Below, piece by piece: positions 26,891-39,120 of a stretch of DNA of 64,000 nt. Each line of letters begins with the position of its first letter. Within the stretch, counting starts at the first letter, position 1. The notes beneath the pieces were generated by a model. It ran no database searches. It saw only the letters and a program-made list of their open reading frames with translations, and had not been told where the DNA came from. Origin of the DNA: Iris pallida (lineage: Eukaryota > Streptophyta > Magnoliopsida > Asparagales > Iridaceae); the NCBI GenBank assembly GCA_029216955.1, contig JANAVB010002199.1:12166585-12230584 (forward strand). Reading direction: 5' to 3'. Position numbers and translations under genes: made by a program.

Positions 26891-27313
26891 TAAACTGAAA
26901 AAAATAGAATCTTGTTTGTTTATTTTTCATCCAGAATCTACCTACAGTTTAAATCATCGTTTATAAATAGTAGACCCGGAGAAACCCTCTGTTGAATTTC
27001 CTGGGTTCGTCGACCACTTCGATGGAACACTCAACACCGGTAAAAAAAATATAGAGTTATAATATGTCAGCGACATAGACAAACGCCGAAAATGTTCCAA
27101 TAATCAAATAAATAGAGTTAAACGATAAGGTAGCCATAAAATAGCCGGATGGAGACAAATCCACTACCAAACAATTATAAAAGGAATTTCTAATAACCAA
27201 ATAAATAGAGTACGCATGATGCTACTAAATGTATAAAATAAATACATAGAGACCCAAGAATGGGTTTACAAAGCACAACACAACACAATATGTCCAATAA
27301 AGGACTACGCTAA

Positions 27314-28265
27314 TCAGCAGAAGGAGGAGGAGGAGGAGGAGATGTAGGGTTGTACATCTGGCATAGCATGAACCTATACTACGGCAGGATAAGCATCACC
27401 GGTGATGGCTTGTCAAGAGGAGGATAAGGTAGTGGAATCGATACAGTCGTTGTCAATGCCGACACACGATCAGGAAGTGTCTACTCCAAAGCTAGCAGTC
27501 TAGAATCGCATAAATCCGTAATAGCCGTCAGCCTCAAAAGCTGATCGCTCATAGCCAGCTGCATCCGATGTACCGCCTGAACAGCATGATATGTCCTCTC
27601 GTTCATCTCCCTCACGGTCCCCTGCGTCTTCCATATAGTGCACTTGAGTATATCAAATCATGCGGTGAGCGCCGCATCGTCCGTCTGCGGCTGAGACCGG
27701 GACTGCTCCATAATCCTCCTTAGCATCTCGTCACGTAGCTCAGCAATCTGGCGACACAAGCACTCCTTGACTCGGGCTGACTCATGTGAGGGCTGTAGGG
27801 AATGCACACTGGAAGAGGGGGCCCAGGATGACTGCATCACAACAAAGGCGTCATAGAATCCTGTACCGTAGTACGTACCCCTCTTAAGACCATCAATGGC
27901 GGTCATCCATAGCTCATCCTCCGACTGAGGCAAAGAGGGTTGCAAGAAAGTACTAGTCCCTCCTTCTGCAGGTGCACTAGAACTCACACGCTCACATAAC
28001 CTAAGAAACTTATCCTAGAAAGGTATGCATCTCGATAAGCATAATATTTTCTATCTAATCGTCGTAGTTGCTAATACCTAAGGTACTTATTAATAACTAT
28101 ATGGATATCTATTGTATATTTTCTAAGTTATATTAAAGTTAACGAAACATAAAGTAATACTTACATAGTTCTGCGTGGCCCTCTCATCGATGCGGTTTCC
28201 AACCTTCCGATGGGTGGCCAGGAAGATGGTCACCATGTTGGCGTCCTCACCCCACTGTATTTATT
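27314..28265 (-). pseudogene. CACTA accessory protein (PTTA/En-Spm family), C-terminal part
   Basis: Minus-strand coding remnant. Just inside the B insertion lies GEDANMVTIFLATHRKVGNR, the type of segment found in plant PTTA/En-Spm transposon proteins. After a probable intron or decayed stretch, 27987-27658 gives an open frame with GLKRGTYYGTGF and a charged CRQIAELRDEMLRRIMEQ helix, the coiled-coil-like tail of this family. A proline run near 27330 precedes a TGA at 27316-27314. The N-terminal half lies beyond the B insertion at 40600-41640. The protein is an accessory transposition factor in related elements; this copy cannot be made. Confidence 0.6.
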
Positions 28266-28867
28266 AAAATTAATTTGATTGTTGTCACGACCCGCACCCG
28301 CGTTTCGGACGCGAGCTCGTGAACAAGCCAGCTACGTATCGAGCAGACTCCAGCCCAACCCGAATATGTAAACGCTGTCTGGACTATGTAATGGGTCCAA
28401 ACATGGCAAGACATCACTATATCTCAATCCACAATAAGAATATAAAACATAAATAAACAATTATGGGTCATGGTCTGTAGCCCATTAGCATATTGTCCGA
28501 TTAGACTCCAAGAATAATATGAGTCTGTAAAATAAGCTAACAAGCAGAATATATCATGGTATGGAATATAAAGCACGAGAGGATAATAAAGAAATATCAC
28601 AAGCAAATACCTGTATCCCGACAGGTGTAATCACTATCATCATGATCCACTAACTAACTCCATGCAATCAACTACCTGAAGAGATCATCAGGTCCTCAGG
28701 GGACATAGCAAGATACATAAAACATGCCTATCTAACAGTTTATAATACGTAAGAAATAAGCAGGGAAGACAGAACACGACAGGTGACCATGAACACGGAT
28801 ACAAGAAATACTACGCATAAATGAACTGCTGGAAGTAAACATGAACTCATGACAAGAAACCAATTGG

Positions 28868-28995
28868 ATACTCAAACCCTCGCCCTAGTATGGACTCGCA
28901 GGTTTGAACAACTACTAACCCTCGCCCCTAGTGTGGACTCGCAGGTTAGCTTCAAGAAATTACCCTCGCCCCTAATGTGGACTCGCAGGTGGGAA
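28868..28995. repeat. Tandem repeat in B LTR
   Basis: Three copies of a phrase like CCCTCGCCCCTAGTGTGGAC followed by TCGCAGGT, about 45-50 bp apart (near 28878, 28919 and 28962). Solo LTR A has an unrelated repeat in the corresponding region. Confidence 0.8.
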
Positions 28996-31060
28996 TTCCA
29001 AAATAAGGTACAGTAGTTCAGTCATGACTTACACATCCTACGACACAATATGGCTCAGTCATGATACATGTGATGACACAAATCTGGTATAACTACAGTA
29101 TCAAGTCATGAACGATGATAAAATACGAACAAGACAAATAAACTAATATACATGGTATAAAGAAAAGCATATAAACCAAAATCAACCAGTAAATCCCGAT
29201 GACAACATATAAAAAGAAGGGCTATAAGTATGTAAATAAACTATAGAGGGAGACAAGGTATACTTGCCTGGTGGTAGCACGAGGAACCAACAATATACCG
29301 TCAACTAGTAAGCTATAAAGTCAAAATCTCACAACTGTCTCCGAAAGCTAAAATAGACATTATCAACATTCTCAGAATAGTCAAATTAGCTAGGATTGCC
29401 TATCCTTAAGTCAAATTCTAGACACAAGGTCAAAATGATAATTTTGGGTCAAAATGGTGTCCGTCGTTGGACCCACTTTGTACCGAAAAGCGTGCCAGAG
29501 TCTACGGTCTCTAAAGTCGTCAAACCATATGTCTACAAATTTTTTTTGATGATACAAACCCAACCGTATGTCCAAAGTTGGATTCCAGCAGGCCGTGCAC
29601 AAAATTGTACGTTGAATCGGATCGTGGGGCCCGCAAGACGGCGATCCGATCAACTGTCTCAAAATTGGACCAAACATGGCATACAGGACCAGAAAAATGA
29701 TACGGTCCTGTTGGCGCAAGTTTCTTCTCGATCTGACGAATGTGCACGAAGTAATTAGGAAATTTGTAAAGAGGCCGATACGATAAATTTCGACGGATAC
29801 ACATCAAATTCGTCATGCACACGCAACCAATTTGAATTCCGTCAAAGTCCACACGTCCATGAAGCCGATACGCACCTTTCGATTCTTTCGGTTCATGACC
29901 ACATTGCCCGGATTGGCGGAACGCACGTCGTATCGAAGGTTTTCTTAAATTTCTACTATTTTGAAAACTATTTTTTATGATATTTACAACTGTTTACAAA
30001 ACTAATTTCATGGTGACTTTTATAAGTAAAAGCACCGTTGTGATGCTGGTTAGGTTGTCTATAGGTCCCTTTAAATAGGTCCAAGGTTTCGTACTGGATC
30101 GACCAGAAACGGCCTTCCAAACAGGGCATCGGGATAGTTGTAACTCTGTTTTTCGAACAAGTTTTTCCCCATCTTCGTATCGATTTTTCGAGTGATCAAA
30201 GGATACTAACTACAAACTAATCGAAGTGACCTCGAGACGTATATGTTGTGCTCGTACCTGAAGTGGTAGATCGTTAAACGATCGAGCGCGCGTCGAGAAC
30301 ACGTGCTGCGAAAGTGGCTTCGTGGACGTTATTTCTGCTGTTGCTTCCCCTTGTTGTTGCCGCGGCTACTGCAGTCCGCCGTGCGTGGGGCTGCTCTGGC
30401 GGCCGGCCGTGGTGACGCGCCAAGGCTGAGGGGTTTTGCGGGGGTCATGAGGGAGGTGGCGGCTTGGGTTGAGCAAGGGTTAGGGTTTTCATCTCGTTCT
30501 CTCTCCCGATCTCTCCATATATACATATATAAAGGCCGGTTTGCTCGGCTATGTAACGCAAGGGGGAGTCGGTTTCCAACAGGGTTGGGCGGGGCTGCTA
30601 CTGTGCTAGGGTCGGGTTCTTAGAGGGTTGGGGGGTTTGGCCCATTCGTTTTATATTTCTTTTTTTTCTAAACTACTATATATATAACTAATATATATAT
30701 ACATATAGATACCCTTCTATATACCATATATTTATCCAATTAGTAAACATATTTTGTAGCAATTATTATCCTCTCTCCAAAATAAATTACTACATTAAAT
30801 AACAAATAACACTCATAGGTTATATGTAGATTTTACCAACCTTTATAGTCAACAATAAAATCATATAGGCAATTATTTACTAAGCACTCATACAAATATA
30901 CATATATAGTCTAAAACTCTAAAATGTTCAAGGATATATAAGAAAAACTATTTATCATATGTTTCCAAGATAAATATAAATTAAAATAGTGAATAATACA
31001 TATACTATATTTTTAATATTCAATTTATCGGAATTACTCAGTATATTATAAAAATGGACT

Positions 31061-31334
<274 letters not shown>

Positions 31335-31730
31335 GAACGTCGTTGGTCGCACTACGCAACTACGTGGGCTCGGGTTTGGTTTGGGTCCAATTCGGGCTAA
31401 ATCGGTACAACCGGGTCTCCTACAAGTCAATAATATAATAAATAAATAATTAAAATGTCATTAGAGGTTAAGTCGTAACTTGGCCTGGTTTTCTAGTTAG
31501 GACACACTTATGGCTTGGCCTTTCCTATCATAGCTAAAACACAAGTCAAGGCACCAAACTATACTATCCGTGCCAAAATTCTGGGTCATCTTGTACTCGA
31601 AATTTAATCGTGACTAAAGTCATCTACCATAATAATTAACTAATTAATTATTTATAAAATTCAAAAAATCACCATTTAAATCAAATAAATAATAAAAATA
31701 TTTCAAAATTTTTCGGGAAGTGGAGTTACA

Positions 31731-31808
31731 AATCTACCCACCTTAAAAATAATTTCGTCCTCGAAATTCTAATTCATAACTGTAGAAGCATAAAAATTTC
31801 AACAAATA
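31731..31808 (-). promoter_or_regulatory. Element B polypurine tract and end of pol
   Basis: On the minus strand an LEFRGRN-coding segment and GAGGACGAAATTA are followed by AAGGTGGGTAGAT and then the LTR start TGTAACTCC. Element F ends pol with the same CLEFRGRNF phrase. This fixes B as a gypsy element in minus orientation and shows that its interior once continued to the right. Confidence 0.7.
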
Positions 31809-31816
31809 AAGCCTTA

Positions 31817-32463
31817 TGCGCCCAAGCCAAAAGAGGACATATGCGCCCAAGTGAAGCTCACATGCGCCCATCTTCCTGCGAAGCTCTATGCGCCCAAGCC
31901 TGTGAAGATCTATGTGCCCAAGCCTGACTCGGTCAAAGCCATGATCAAAACGTGCACCGAAGCGCACGGGCACGTCAGTCTCCACGAGCTGTCGTGCACC
32001 GAAGCATGCGGCCACGTCAACACCACGACCATCCCACGATCTCGCAGCCTGCATACGCCTACACCCTATGCCCCTAAGGCAGGACTATGCGCCCACATGA
32101 AAACTAGTGTATTTTCCTCATGTGGACGCATAACATCATTCCAGCTCAAGAACGACTATAAAAAGGGGCCTCATCTCTCTTTAAAAGACAGAACAGAGAG
32201 CATTTTCAAGAGCCAAATTGCTGCACTTTTTGCCAGTGAGCCGAGAGTCCGCAATTTTCTTAGGTTTTCTTCCAATTTTGTAATCGGAGTGGCAACGAAG
32301 TAAAGGAGCAACTGTCGCTCGATCTCCTTCGTCCCATTCCCTAGAATTCTTTTTTGTACTCGGGGATCCTCACAGCAGGATCTCTCAGGCTTACTTGATT
32401 TATGGTGCCTTGTGCCAATAAAGAAAAGATAGCATTTTCTTCTTCTTTTTGTGTGTGTCCACA
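31817..32463 (+). repeat. Element C 5' LTR
   Basis: Contains repeated ATGCGCCCAAGCC phrases, a TATA box (TATAAAAAGGGG from 32158), a probable R/U5 region and an AATAAAG signal near 32418, and ends TGTCCACA before the primer site. The start at TGCGCCC (31817) is tentative. With no 3' copy to align, the left edge is uncertain by tens of bases. Confidence 0.55.
32158..32169 (+). promoter_or_regulatory. Element C LTR TATA box
   Basis: TATAAAAAGGGG, with LTR sequence of about 300 bp downstream up to the primer site, the normal place for a retrotransposon promoter. Confidence 0.6.
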
Positions 32464-32467
32464 AAAA

Positions 32468-32485
32468 TGGCAACTCTGCTGGGGA
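32468..32485 (+). promoter_or_regulatory. Element C primer-binding site (tRNA-Arg type)
   Basis: TGGCAACTCTGCTGGGGA starts four bases after the LTR end. Tat-lineage elements commonly use a TGGCGACTC(T/C)(G/A)CTGGGGA site, so this is a one-base variant. Confidence 0.75.
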
Positions 32486-32507
32486 CTACCTTTTCCTCTG
32501 ACAAGAA

Positions 32508-32996
32508 GTGGTGACGCAATCCGATATCGACAAAGTGGGGAGCACTCAGAAGATGCTGATCGTAATATTCGATCAGCAGGCGTTCGAAGAGATGCTCTCG
32601 AGGGATGGCTCAACTCCCTCAAAATCAGCGAAGCCAAACAAGTCTCGCAAGACTTGGCTTCCGAAGGCTCGCTGTGCATATCCTGCTAGTGTCATAGCAG
32701 ATATGCAGCCGAAGGACTCTGTCACATGGGTGCATGACTCTGCCACAGAAGTTCCCCAAATGGAGAAGGCTCACACCGTTCCGGGCTCTACTAGCCCATT
32801 GACTTCTTTCCTGCATAACAAACAACAAAGTGTTCGACGCTCGAGACTTGGCAAAAGAAAATACTACGATGCCAAGAATCGGGGTGTGCGACACTCCGGG
32901 CTAACCCGACGAGGCTCACAAACAAAGGAGGCAAAACTGGGAGAAAACAGCGCTGCTCCACCAAGCATGCACCCAAGGAGATGTTTGGGCACATAA
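32508..32996 (+). CDS. Leader open frame between primer site and gag of element C
   Basis: A 162-codon open frame opens 22 bp after the primer site. The predicted protein is basic and polar (KSAKPNKSRKTW, RRSRLGKRKYY) with no domain I recognise. Some Tat/Ogre-type elements carry an extra ORF ahead of gag, and this could be a remnant of one. It could also be a chance frame in leader sequence. The following 700 bp hold no long frame but contain more ATGCGCCCA motifs. Confidence 0.3.
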   Translation: MVTQSDIDKVGSTQKMLIVIFDQQAFEEMLSRDGSTPSKSAKPNKSRKTWLPKARCAYPASVIADMQPKDSVTWVHDSATEVPQMEKAHTVPGSTSPLTSFLHNKQQSVRRSRLGKRKYYDAKNRGVRHSGLTRRGSQTKEAKLGENSAAPPSMHPRRCLGT

Positions 32997-33748
32997 CCCC
33001 AACCAGAATGCTTCTGTCTTCAACAGACTGCACATCCAGGGTCATGCGCCCAAGGCTATGTGCCCAGGCTCACTGGATCCATACTATGTGCCCACATCAA
33101 GGAGGCTCAGACATACTGTTAAGGAGCATGCGCCCAAGGCCTATGCGCCCACATCAAAAAGACAGGCCTCAACGCGTATAGCATGGGGCTGTCTTGAAGG
33201 ATATCACAGAACTTAGGTGTAGGGATTGCCCCTACACGTGAACAAAGTCTGGATGCGCCAACTCTCCTTACGAACCCGCATGCAAAGCTCGACGATGCAT
33301 GCAACATAGGTTGTAAGACAAAACTCCCTTCCGCTGACTTGTGCGACATGATAAATCATAAGCATAAAGCGAGGGAGGACATAACAATTTATGGTGCACA
33401 TCTGTGCACCAGTATTGTTATCAACTATTGCTACTCCAGAGCAACAAGAGTGCCTCAAAGAATGTCCGTGTTTCGACGGCTGCACTTCTCTGACGATGAA
33501 AAGCCACTATGTGTTTCATCCAACAAGGCTTAATAGGTCCCCCTTACGGAAGACCCAATCAAAGACGGTGGACTACGAACACAACTTTCTTTCTCAGTTC
33601 CACAAGAAGAAGAAGAATAAGTCTACCAACAGATGGCCAGCAGGCTGTCACATCTGAAGGAGTCTATATGGGTACTCGGTCAAAGGCAAGATTCCGTATG
33701 GACGACGAAGACTCCTAAGCTGGGGGTAGTATTCCTTCAGAGTCTGAA

Positions 33749-35419
33749 GTGGATGACCTCCACAGTTGGGGTAGCCTTCCAGAGGACGACGATCCCTCCG
33801 AATCTGATGGCTACTATCTACCTCCTCTACCTGAAGATGAAGAACTTGTTCACTCGGAGATAGACAGTATCAGCACCAGTTGTACTGTTTCCTCTGTTCA
33901 TCCTCGCATGTTATCTAAATACATGACGGACGAAGAAAGACCTGAAGAAGCGAGTGATCAGACCAGCAAACGGCTAGAGGGTCTTGAAACAGTATTCGCC
34001 AAGATCACTGATATGCTTACCAGTATCATGGCAGTTCAAGCTGCTGGGGCTGTTCCTCCACCTCAATAAAACGTTTCGGCCCATGCTAATCCGAATCATA
34101 GCAACAACCCTCCTTCACTACAAAATGAGTATCATTCCGTTGTACCTCCTCCAAATCTTGCAAATACTGGGGGTGGTCCTTCGCCAACGAAGCCTGACAA
34201 CCGTTCAGCAGCCGTTTCCCAATACCTGCTCAATCAAAAGGATACAATTGATTCCTTGGTCGCCCATCTCGATACCTTCTCACACAAAGACAAGCTTCAG
34301 AAGATGGGGATATCTCAAACGGATCCCCCTGAGTGGAAGAATGCTACTTTTCCTCCTAACTACAAGCTGCTGACGCTGAATTCATTTGACGGGTTGACTT
34401 CTCCTCGTCAACACATGACATACTTCAACATGGAGAATCTACACTTGCCCAGAGACGATCCGTTCTTCTCGAAGATGTTTATTAGCACCTTGCAAGGGGT
34501 AGCTTTCGAATGGTTCTGCGGTCTGCCTGACGGATGTATCAATTCATTTAAAGACTTGGAGAGGTTGTTCCTCAACAGGTTTTATAAGAGTGGCTTGCAT
34601 GTTAGTATGTCCACCCTCATCGAGACCAAGCAAAGGAGGAATGAGTCTGTCATTGCCTTCATCGAACGCTTCAGACGGCTAACACTGAAGATGTCCTTCG
34701 GCATACCAGACTCAAAAATTATGGATACTTGTCGACATAACTTCCTTCCTACGGTAAAGTTTTGTCTGGATATACATAAGTATGATACATAGCCCACTTT
34801 TATTGGGGTCGTTGATGCTGCTGAAAATGACGTTCCTAACTTGGAACTACTGGGGTTAAAAACACCCAAATTCGAAGACAAGGGCAAGCATCTTCAAACT
34901 ATCCCTGTTCGTGGGGATAAAGGGAAAGAAGTCCTGAAGGTCGGCACTTCCAAAGGAGCTTCCAATTTTCAGGGTGCCTCCAACAAGCCTAAGGAGACCT
35001 TCTTCTTTGACGAAGACGATGTCATTACCATCTTTCACACATTGACGAAGGGTAATAAGCTGACATTGCCTCCACCACGATGTCCTGCAGAGGCGAACCA
35101 GCTCAACGATGCCAAGTACTGTCTCTATCATCTGTACGTGCATCATTCCACCAAGAACTGCATCGTCCTGAAAAAGAAGATACAACAGCTTATCGACAGC
35201 CAAGTGATCAACCTCGAAGCTGAAGACAAGGTCGTATCTTCTAACATGATCTCTCTTCAGTTTGGTGACTTTTCTCCCACAGAAGTCCCAGACGGCGTGG
35301 TCCCGATTACCAAGGCAATAATGGAAGTCGTCAACCTACTACCAGCTCGCAACTCTACCTTGGTGCCACTTACGACTGAACGTGGTGAGATCATGTGGGT
35401 CCATCCGGACCTTGTATAA
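33749..35419 (+). pseudogene. Gag polyprotein of element C
   Basis: One reading frame runs from an acidic N-terminus (MDDLHSWGSLPEDDDPSES) through a coiled-coil-like segment (ERLEGLETVFAKITDML region) to the retrotransposon Gag core (about 34360-34790), with FEWFCGLPDGCINSF, LFLNRFYKSG and ETKQRRNESV as family landmarks. A CCHC-like knuckle follows near 35120, CLYHLYVHHSTKNC, typical of Athila/Tat Gag. In-frame stops at 34067 and 34790 break it, and it ends at 35419. Gag forms the cytoplasmic particle that packages element RNA. It is closely followed, in another frame, by the protease region. Confidence 0.7.
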
Positions 35420-36530
35420 GAAGTAACTCAGGGGGTGGTACCTTTCAAAGCAAAAAGTGCAAAAAATACAAGTCATGCCATATGGTATCCTCTCCCATCT
35501 ACGAGGTTCTATCTGGTGAGACGCAATCGGAGAAGACTTATCTTCGGACATACGACCCCGCACAAGAAGAAGCAGTACATTCTCAACCACCTGCTGCCCC
35601 CATAAGCTCAGAAGTCGGCCCATCTAAGCCTCTAACTACGGACAAAGCCAAGCAGAAGGAGACACGATTTGACAAGTCTCTGAAGGTGCCAGCTCCCGAA
35701 GGTATGGATCGGCACTACAACTTTGATATACTAGAGTAGTTAGCCAATACACCTGCCAGGTTGTCTCTGTTCGATCTATTGCGACTCTCCAAAGAAACGC
35801 GGAAGGCCTTAAGTGAGGCATTACTACATGCCGACTCTTATCTCATTGAAGTCAAAGCCCCCGCTGAAGATCCTGTCTTATGTCCCTATTGCTACAGTAC
35901 TATAGAAGTGGTGCCCAACATCACCTTTTTACAGGGGGACATGCTACTCAAAAATAATCGTCATGATAGACCCCTGTACTATAAAGGGTATATCGGGACG
36001 ATCAAAGTGGACCGCATGCACATTGATCCAGGATCCTCCCCCAGCATCATTCCTAGAAGTTTGCTTCAAATTCTGGAAATCCTTCTGTACAAGCTATCTA
36101 CAACCAATACAACTATCATTGCTTTTAATGCTGGTCGAAGCCACCCGCTGGGCAAGATCCGTCTCAAGTGCCAGATTTGTGATCTTCGAACGGAGGTTTC
36201 TTGCTATGTGATCGATGCCAATGTATCCTACAACATCTGTTGGGACGTCCATGGATACATGAGAACATGATCGTTCCTTCCACACTTCACCAGTGCTTCA
36301 AATACGTCAACAGTGACGGTGTCGTAAAGACGAAGTTTGTCGATGTCGATCCTTTTAAGGGCATCGAAGCCTACTATGGAGATTCGGTACTTTACCAATC
36401 TCAGCCCCCCAAGGATGACGGCAACGAAGCTGACAATGAAGCTGAAGCAAGTTCATCCTCCAATGATGGTCCCCTAATCATTCGATCAAAGGACGTACTA
36501 CTCGAAAAAGTACTCCGAAGCCTCTCATAA
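35395..36530 (+). pseudogene. Aspartic protease region of element C
   Basis: The frame shifts near 35400. A segment with YNFDILE and RLSLFDLLRLSKETRKALSE matches the usual Tat-like region ahead of protease. The protease active-site segment reads MHIDPGSSPSI (Asp codon at about 36025), with proline where most copies have Ser or Thr. A second frame change near 36230 leads into LLGRPWIHENMIVPSTLHQ (from about 36237), the strongly conserved end of Tat/Athila protease. A stop lies at 35737. The enzyme would process Gag-Pol; this copy is inactive because of the breaks. Confidence 0.7.
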
Positions 36531-36568
36531 TCTGGGTAAAAAAGAAGAACCCTGACAAGGTTAAACTA

Positions 36569-37591
36569 TTGACCATCACTCTCAGTAAGACACCACCGGA
36601 GGAACCTACTGATGCTCGTCCTCCCAATCCTGAAGAATTACCCTACGTGGTGAACTCGGCCAAGACTGTGGCTCTTCTTCCGGATGATGATCCTCTCAAT
36701 GAGTATATCAATACTCATAATAATGTACCTTCAGCGGATGATGTTATCCTTGAAGAAGAAGTTGCATATTTCCTTAGTAAAGGTTTATCTTTGAATTACC
36801 TCGATGTCTATCAATCTGTAAACCACTACATAGATACGATATACGCTCTAGAGCACGGCATAGGACCACACCTCTGCATGCCGGTTCCGACATCTCACCT
36901 GTGGGAAAAAGTTTACCCAGAAGATATCATTTACTTTATCGTTCCAACAGGAAAAAAGGATGAAAAACTAATCATCTTCGGTCGTATAATTGTCGAGAGA
37001 AAGTTCGTTCTAGACTCTACTTCTCCCAAGTACAACACAGAAGCTGACTATGACTCCAAAAAAATGCAACTTTTCCAGTATAGTTGGCAAGCTAGGAATA
37101 TCATCCAGAATATAGCATATGACATCAAAAGCGACCAGGGGCTAAATTACGGCCAGGGACGACGGTTGCCAATACGATACTTTGCTCCTCCCGGCAAACC
37201 CGAGAACTACTATCAACGAAGCAGTGTTGGTTTGGGTTATATCACTCCGCCAACAACTTTCGAAATATCAGATGATGAAGCAGATCGTTGTTCTCATTCT
37301 TCAGATTCCTTCCTCTGGGACTCAGACTCCAGCATTGGCGACATGTTCAAGACAACTCTGTCGGTCAACATGGTTTTCGTTGACCAAATTGCAGACGATG
37401 TCTAATCAATCAAGCTTGAACAATAGGCTCAAAAGATGGATACTAGGTAGGAGCTGTGCTTCGAACAACGTGAACCACCTACCGAAGACGAAGTCTTCCA
37501 AGTCAATTTAGGAGATGAATCATCTTTCAAACCAATCTTCATCAGCAAAAGTCTATCTGGCGATGAATGCCAATCTCTTATACAGCTTAGA
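36569..37591 (+). pseudogene. Protease-RT linker of element C
   Basis: A 278-codon frame with a C-terminal G-patch-like region (DQGLNYGQGR, then SSVGLGY), which occurs between protease and RT in Tat-like elements. Beyond the stop at 37403-37405 the same frame continues through more stops to EPPTEDEVFQVNLGD and SGDECQSLIQLR. It then ends where the RT domain should begin. No RT motif follows in any frame before the LTR-like sequence of D. Confidence 0.6.
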
Positions 37592-37799
37592 TAGGATAGT
37601 ATCTAGCTACACTAAGGAGCCTAGGCTAGTATCTTGAGAATAAGTAGAGTTTTTTTTGTAATGGGCAAGGTATCGGGAATACCTTGTAAAGGGTAAATAT
37701 TAGGATATTGGGTAATATAAGGTATTGGATTTCTGATTGATAGATGGGGTTAGAAATAGGTTGTCTTGGTAGGTAATGACTATATGAGAGTAGTTTAGA

Positions 37800-38170
37800 C
37801 TAGTCTTGACCCCCGTTGACCAAGAGTTGACTTTTTGACCGAAAGTCAACTTCAAGTCAATGCTTGACCTAGAATCGACCCAAAACCAAACCAGAGTTGA
37901 CCAGTTGACTTAAAGTCAACTGTTAGTCAATATTTGACTAGTTTGACATAGGATTGACCAAGGGTTGACTCATTGTTGACCAGAGTTGATTTTTTGACCA
38001 AAAGTCAACTGTAAGTCAACCCTAGACCTAGATTGACCTAGTTTGACTTGGATTGACTTTCTGTGACCTTGTTTAACCTTGGTTGTCCTAGTGTGACCTA
38101 GTTTTGCTCAGTATGACCTAGTTTAGCTTGGTGTGACTTAGTTTGACCTAGTTTTGACTTAGACTTGTAT
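37800..38170 (+). promoter_or_regulatory. Dense TTGAC (W-box-like) array in LTR D
   Basis: About 24 TTGAC or GTCAA cores in roughly 370 bp, most followed by C or T, with several palindromic pairs such as TTGACCAAAAGTCAA. This is about twice as many as in the matching LARD segment. A binding role for WRKY factors is inferred only from the motif. Confidence 0.45.
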
Positions 38171-38805
38171 ATCATGACTAGATTAGCTTTCCTTTCATTA
38201 TTATACCCTGTTGACTCATAGTATCTCATCTTTAGGTCTGTGATTACTCTGAGCATCTGCTCACCTTATCAGCTCAGGACCACAGGAGAGTACATTCACT
38301 GATAGTTTTCATTGTCTTGATATATGCTATATCCGATTCAGTTGTAGTGTCTTACTCGATTTCTAGTCACGATAGTTCATGGACTAGTATATGTTAGATC
38401 ATGACATGAGATGTCATTCCTGGACTTTCTTGGTATATTGGTACATGATATTTTTTATTTCCTATACTGTATAGACATCAATTTGGGAGTGGGCTGGCCT
38501 CTTGCTTTTGAATCCCGTGTCATGACATGTCATGTCCAGATCCATTATACTATTCGGGGGTGGAGAATTATTAGGGGCTATGTGATCAAAGCCTCATGTC
38601 ACTATATTTATATGCTTGTGCCACTCTCACCTCACGTAGGGTGTAGTGAGATCTTATTCATGTGCTCGTTATCCAGGTTGGTCGGTATGACCCTTTCCAG
38701 ATTTTTATGTGATTGTCGGGCCAAGTGGATAGCATGTCCTGTAACATTTCCCAAGCCGATCACATAACGCTCTAATAATTCAAGTTTTATATTTATTTAT
38801 CATAG

Positions 38806-39120
38806 GAGGCTAAGTTCTGTTCGGGAGAAGGGTTGCAACCCCGGTCCTTATTTGGTTTAAGGGTTGTAACTCGGCTTCCGAATAGTTCCCAAGTCATCCT
38901 ATATATATATTTATATATTGTCGTCCTATTCATTACTCACATCTTGATATATATTTTCTGTTGATTTTGTCTCGTATTTTACATATTCTATATGCTCTTA
39001 TGCTATACTTTGATTGGAGACTAGGTTCTGTTCGGGAGAAGGGTTACAACCCCGGTCCTTGTTTGGTTTACGGGTTGTAGCTCAGCTTTCGAATGGCTCC
39101 CAAGTCATCCCATATCTTTG
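38806..39120 (+). repeat. Duplicated block in LTR D
   Basis: A block of about 100 bp (GAGGCTAAGTTCTGTTCGGG ... TTCCCAAGTCATCC) at 38806-38897 recurs at 39018-39110. LARD LTRs have one copy (about 16143-16235). Both copies include GGGTTGCAACCC or GGGTTACAACCC, a near-palindrome. Confidence 0.8.

Larger units (their letters stand above)
31810..37595 (+). mobile_element. Tat-like gypsy element 'C', gag-protease part only
   Basis: A plus-strand element with a short LTR (about 31817-32463), a tRNA-Arg-type primer site, a leader open frame, gag, a CCHC-like knuckle, an aspartic protease and the protease-RT linker. It stops at about 37591, immediately after FISKSLSGDECQSLIQL, the segment that normally leads into reverse transcriptase in Tat-like elements. 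No RT, RNase H, integrase or 3' LTR follows. It is either a 3'-deleted copy or a gag-only non-autonomous form. Its right edge joins LTR D. Confidence 0.75.

Noticed and set aside
31743..32054. 103-codon minus-strand frame crossing B and C
   Set aside because: Only its last 20 or so codons match the end of gypsy pol; the rest is the antisense of the C LTR, so the frame spans an insertion junction.
32508..32996. Leader open frame of C as a host gene
   Set aside because: It begins 22 bp after a tRNA primer site and lies inside a retrotransposon; no domain supports an independent gene.
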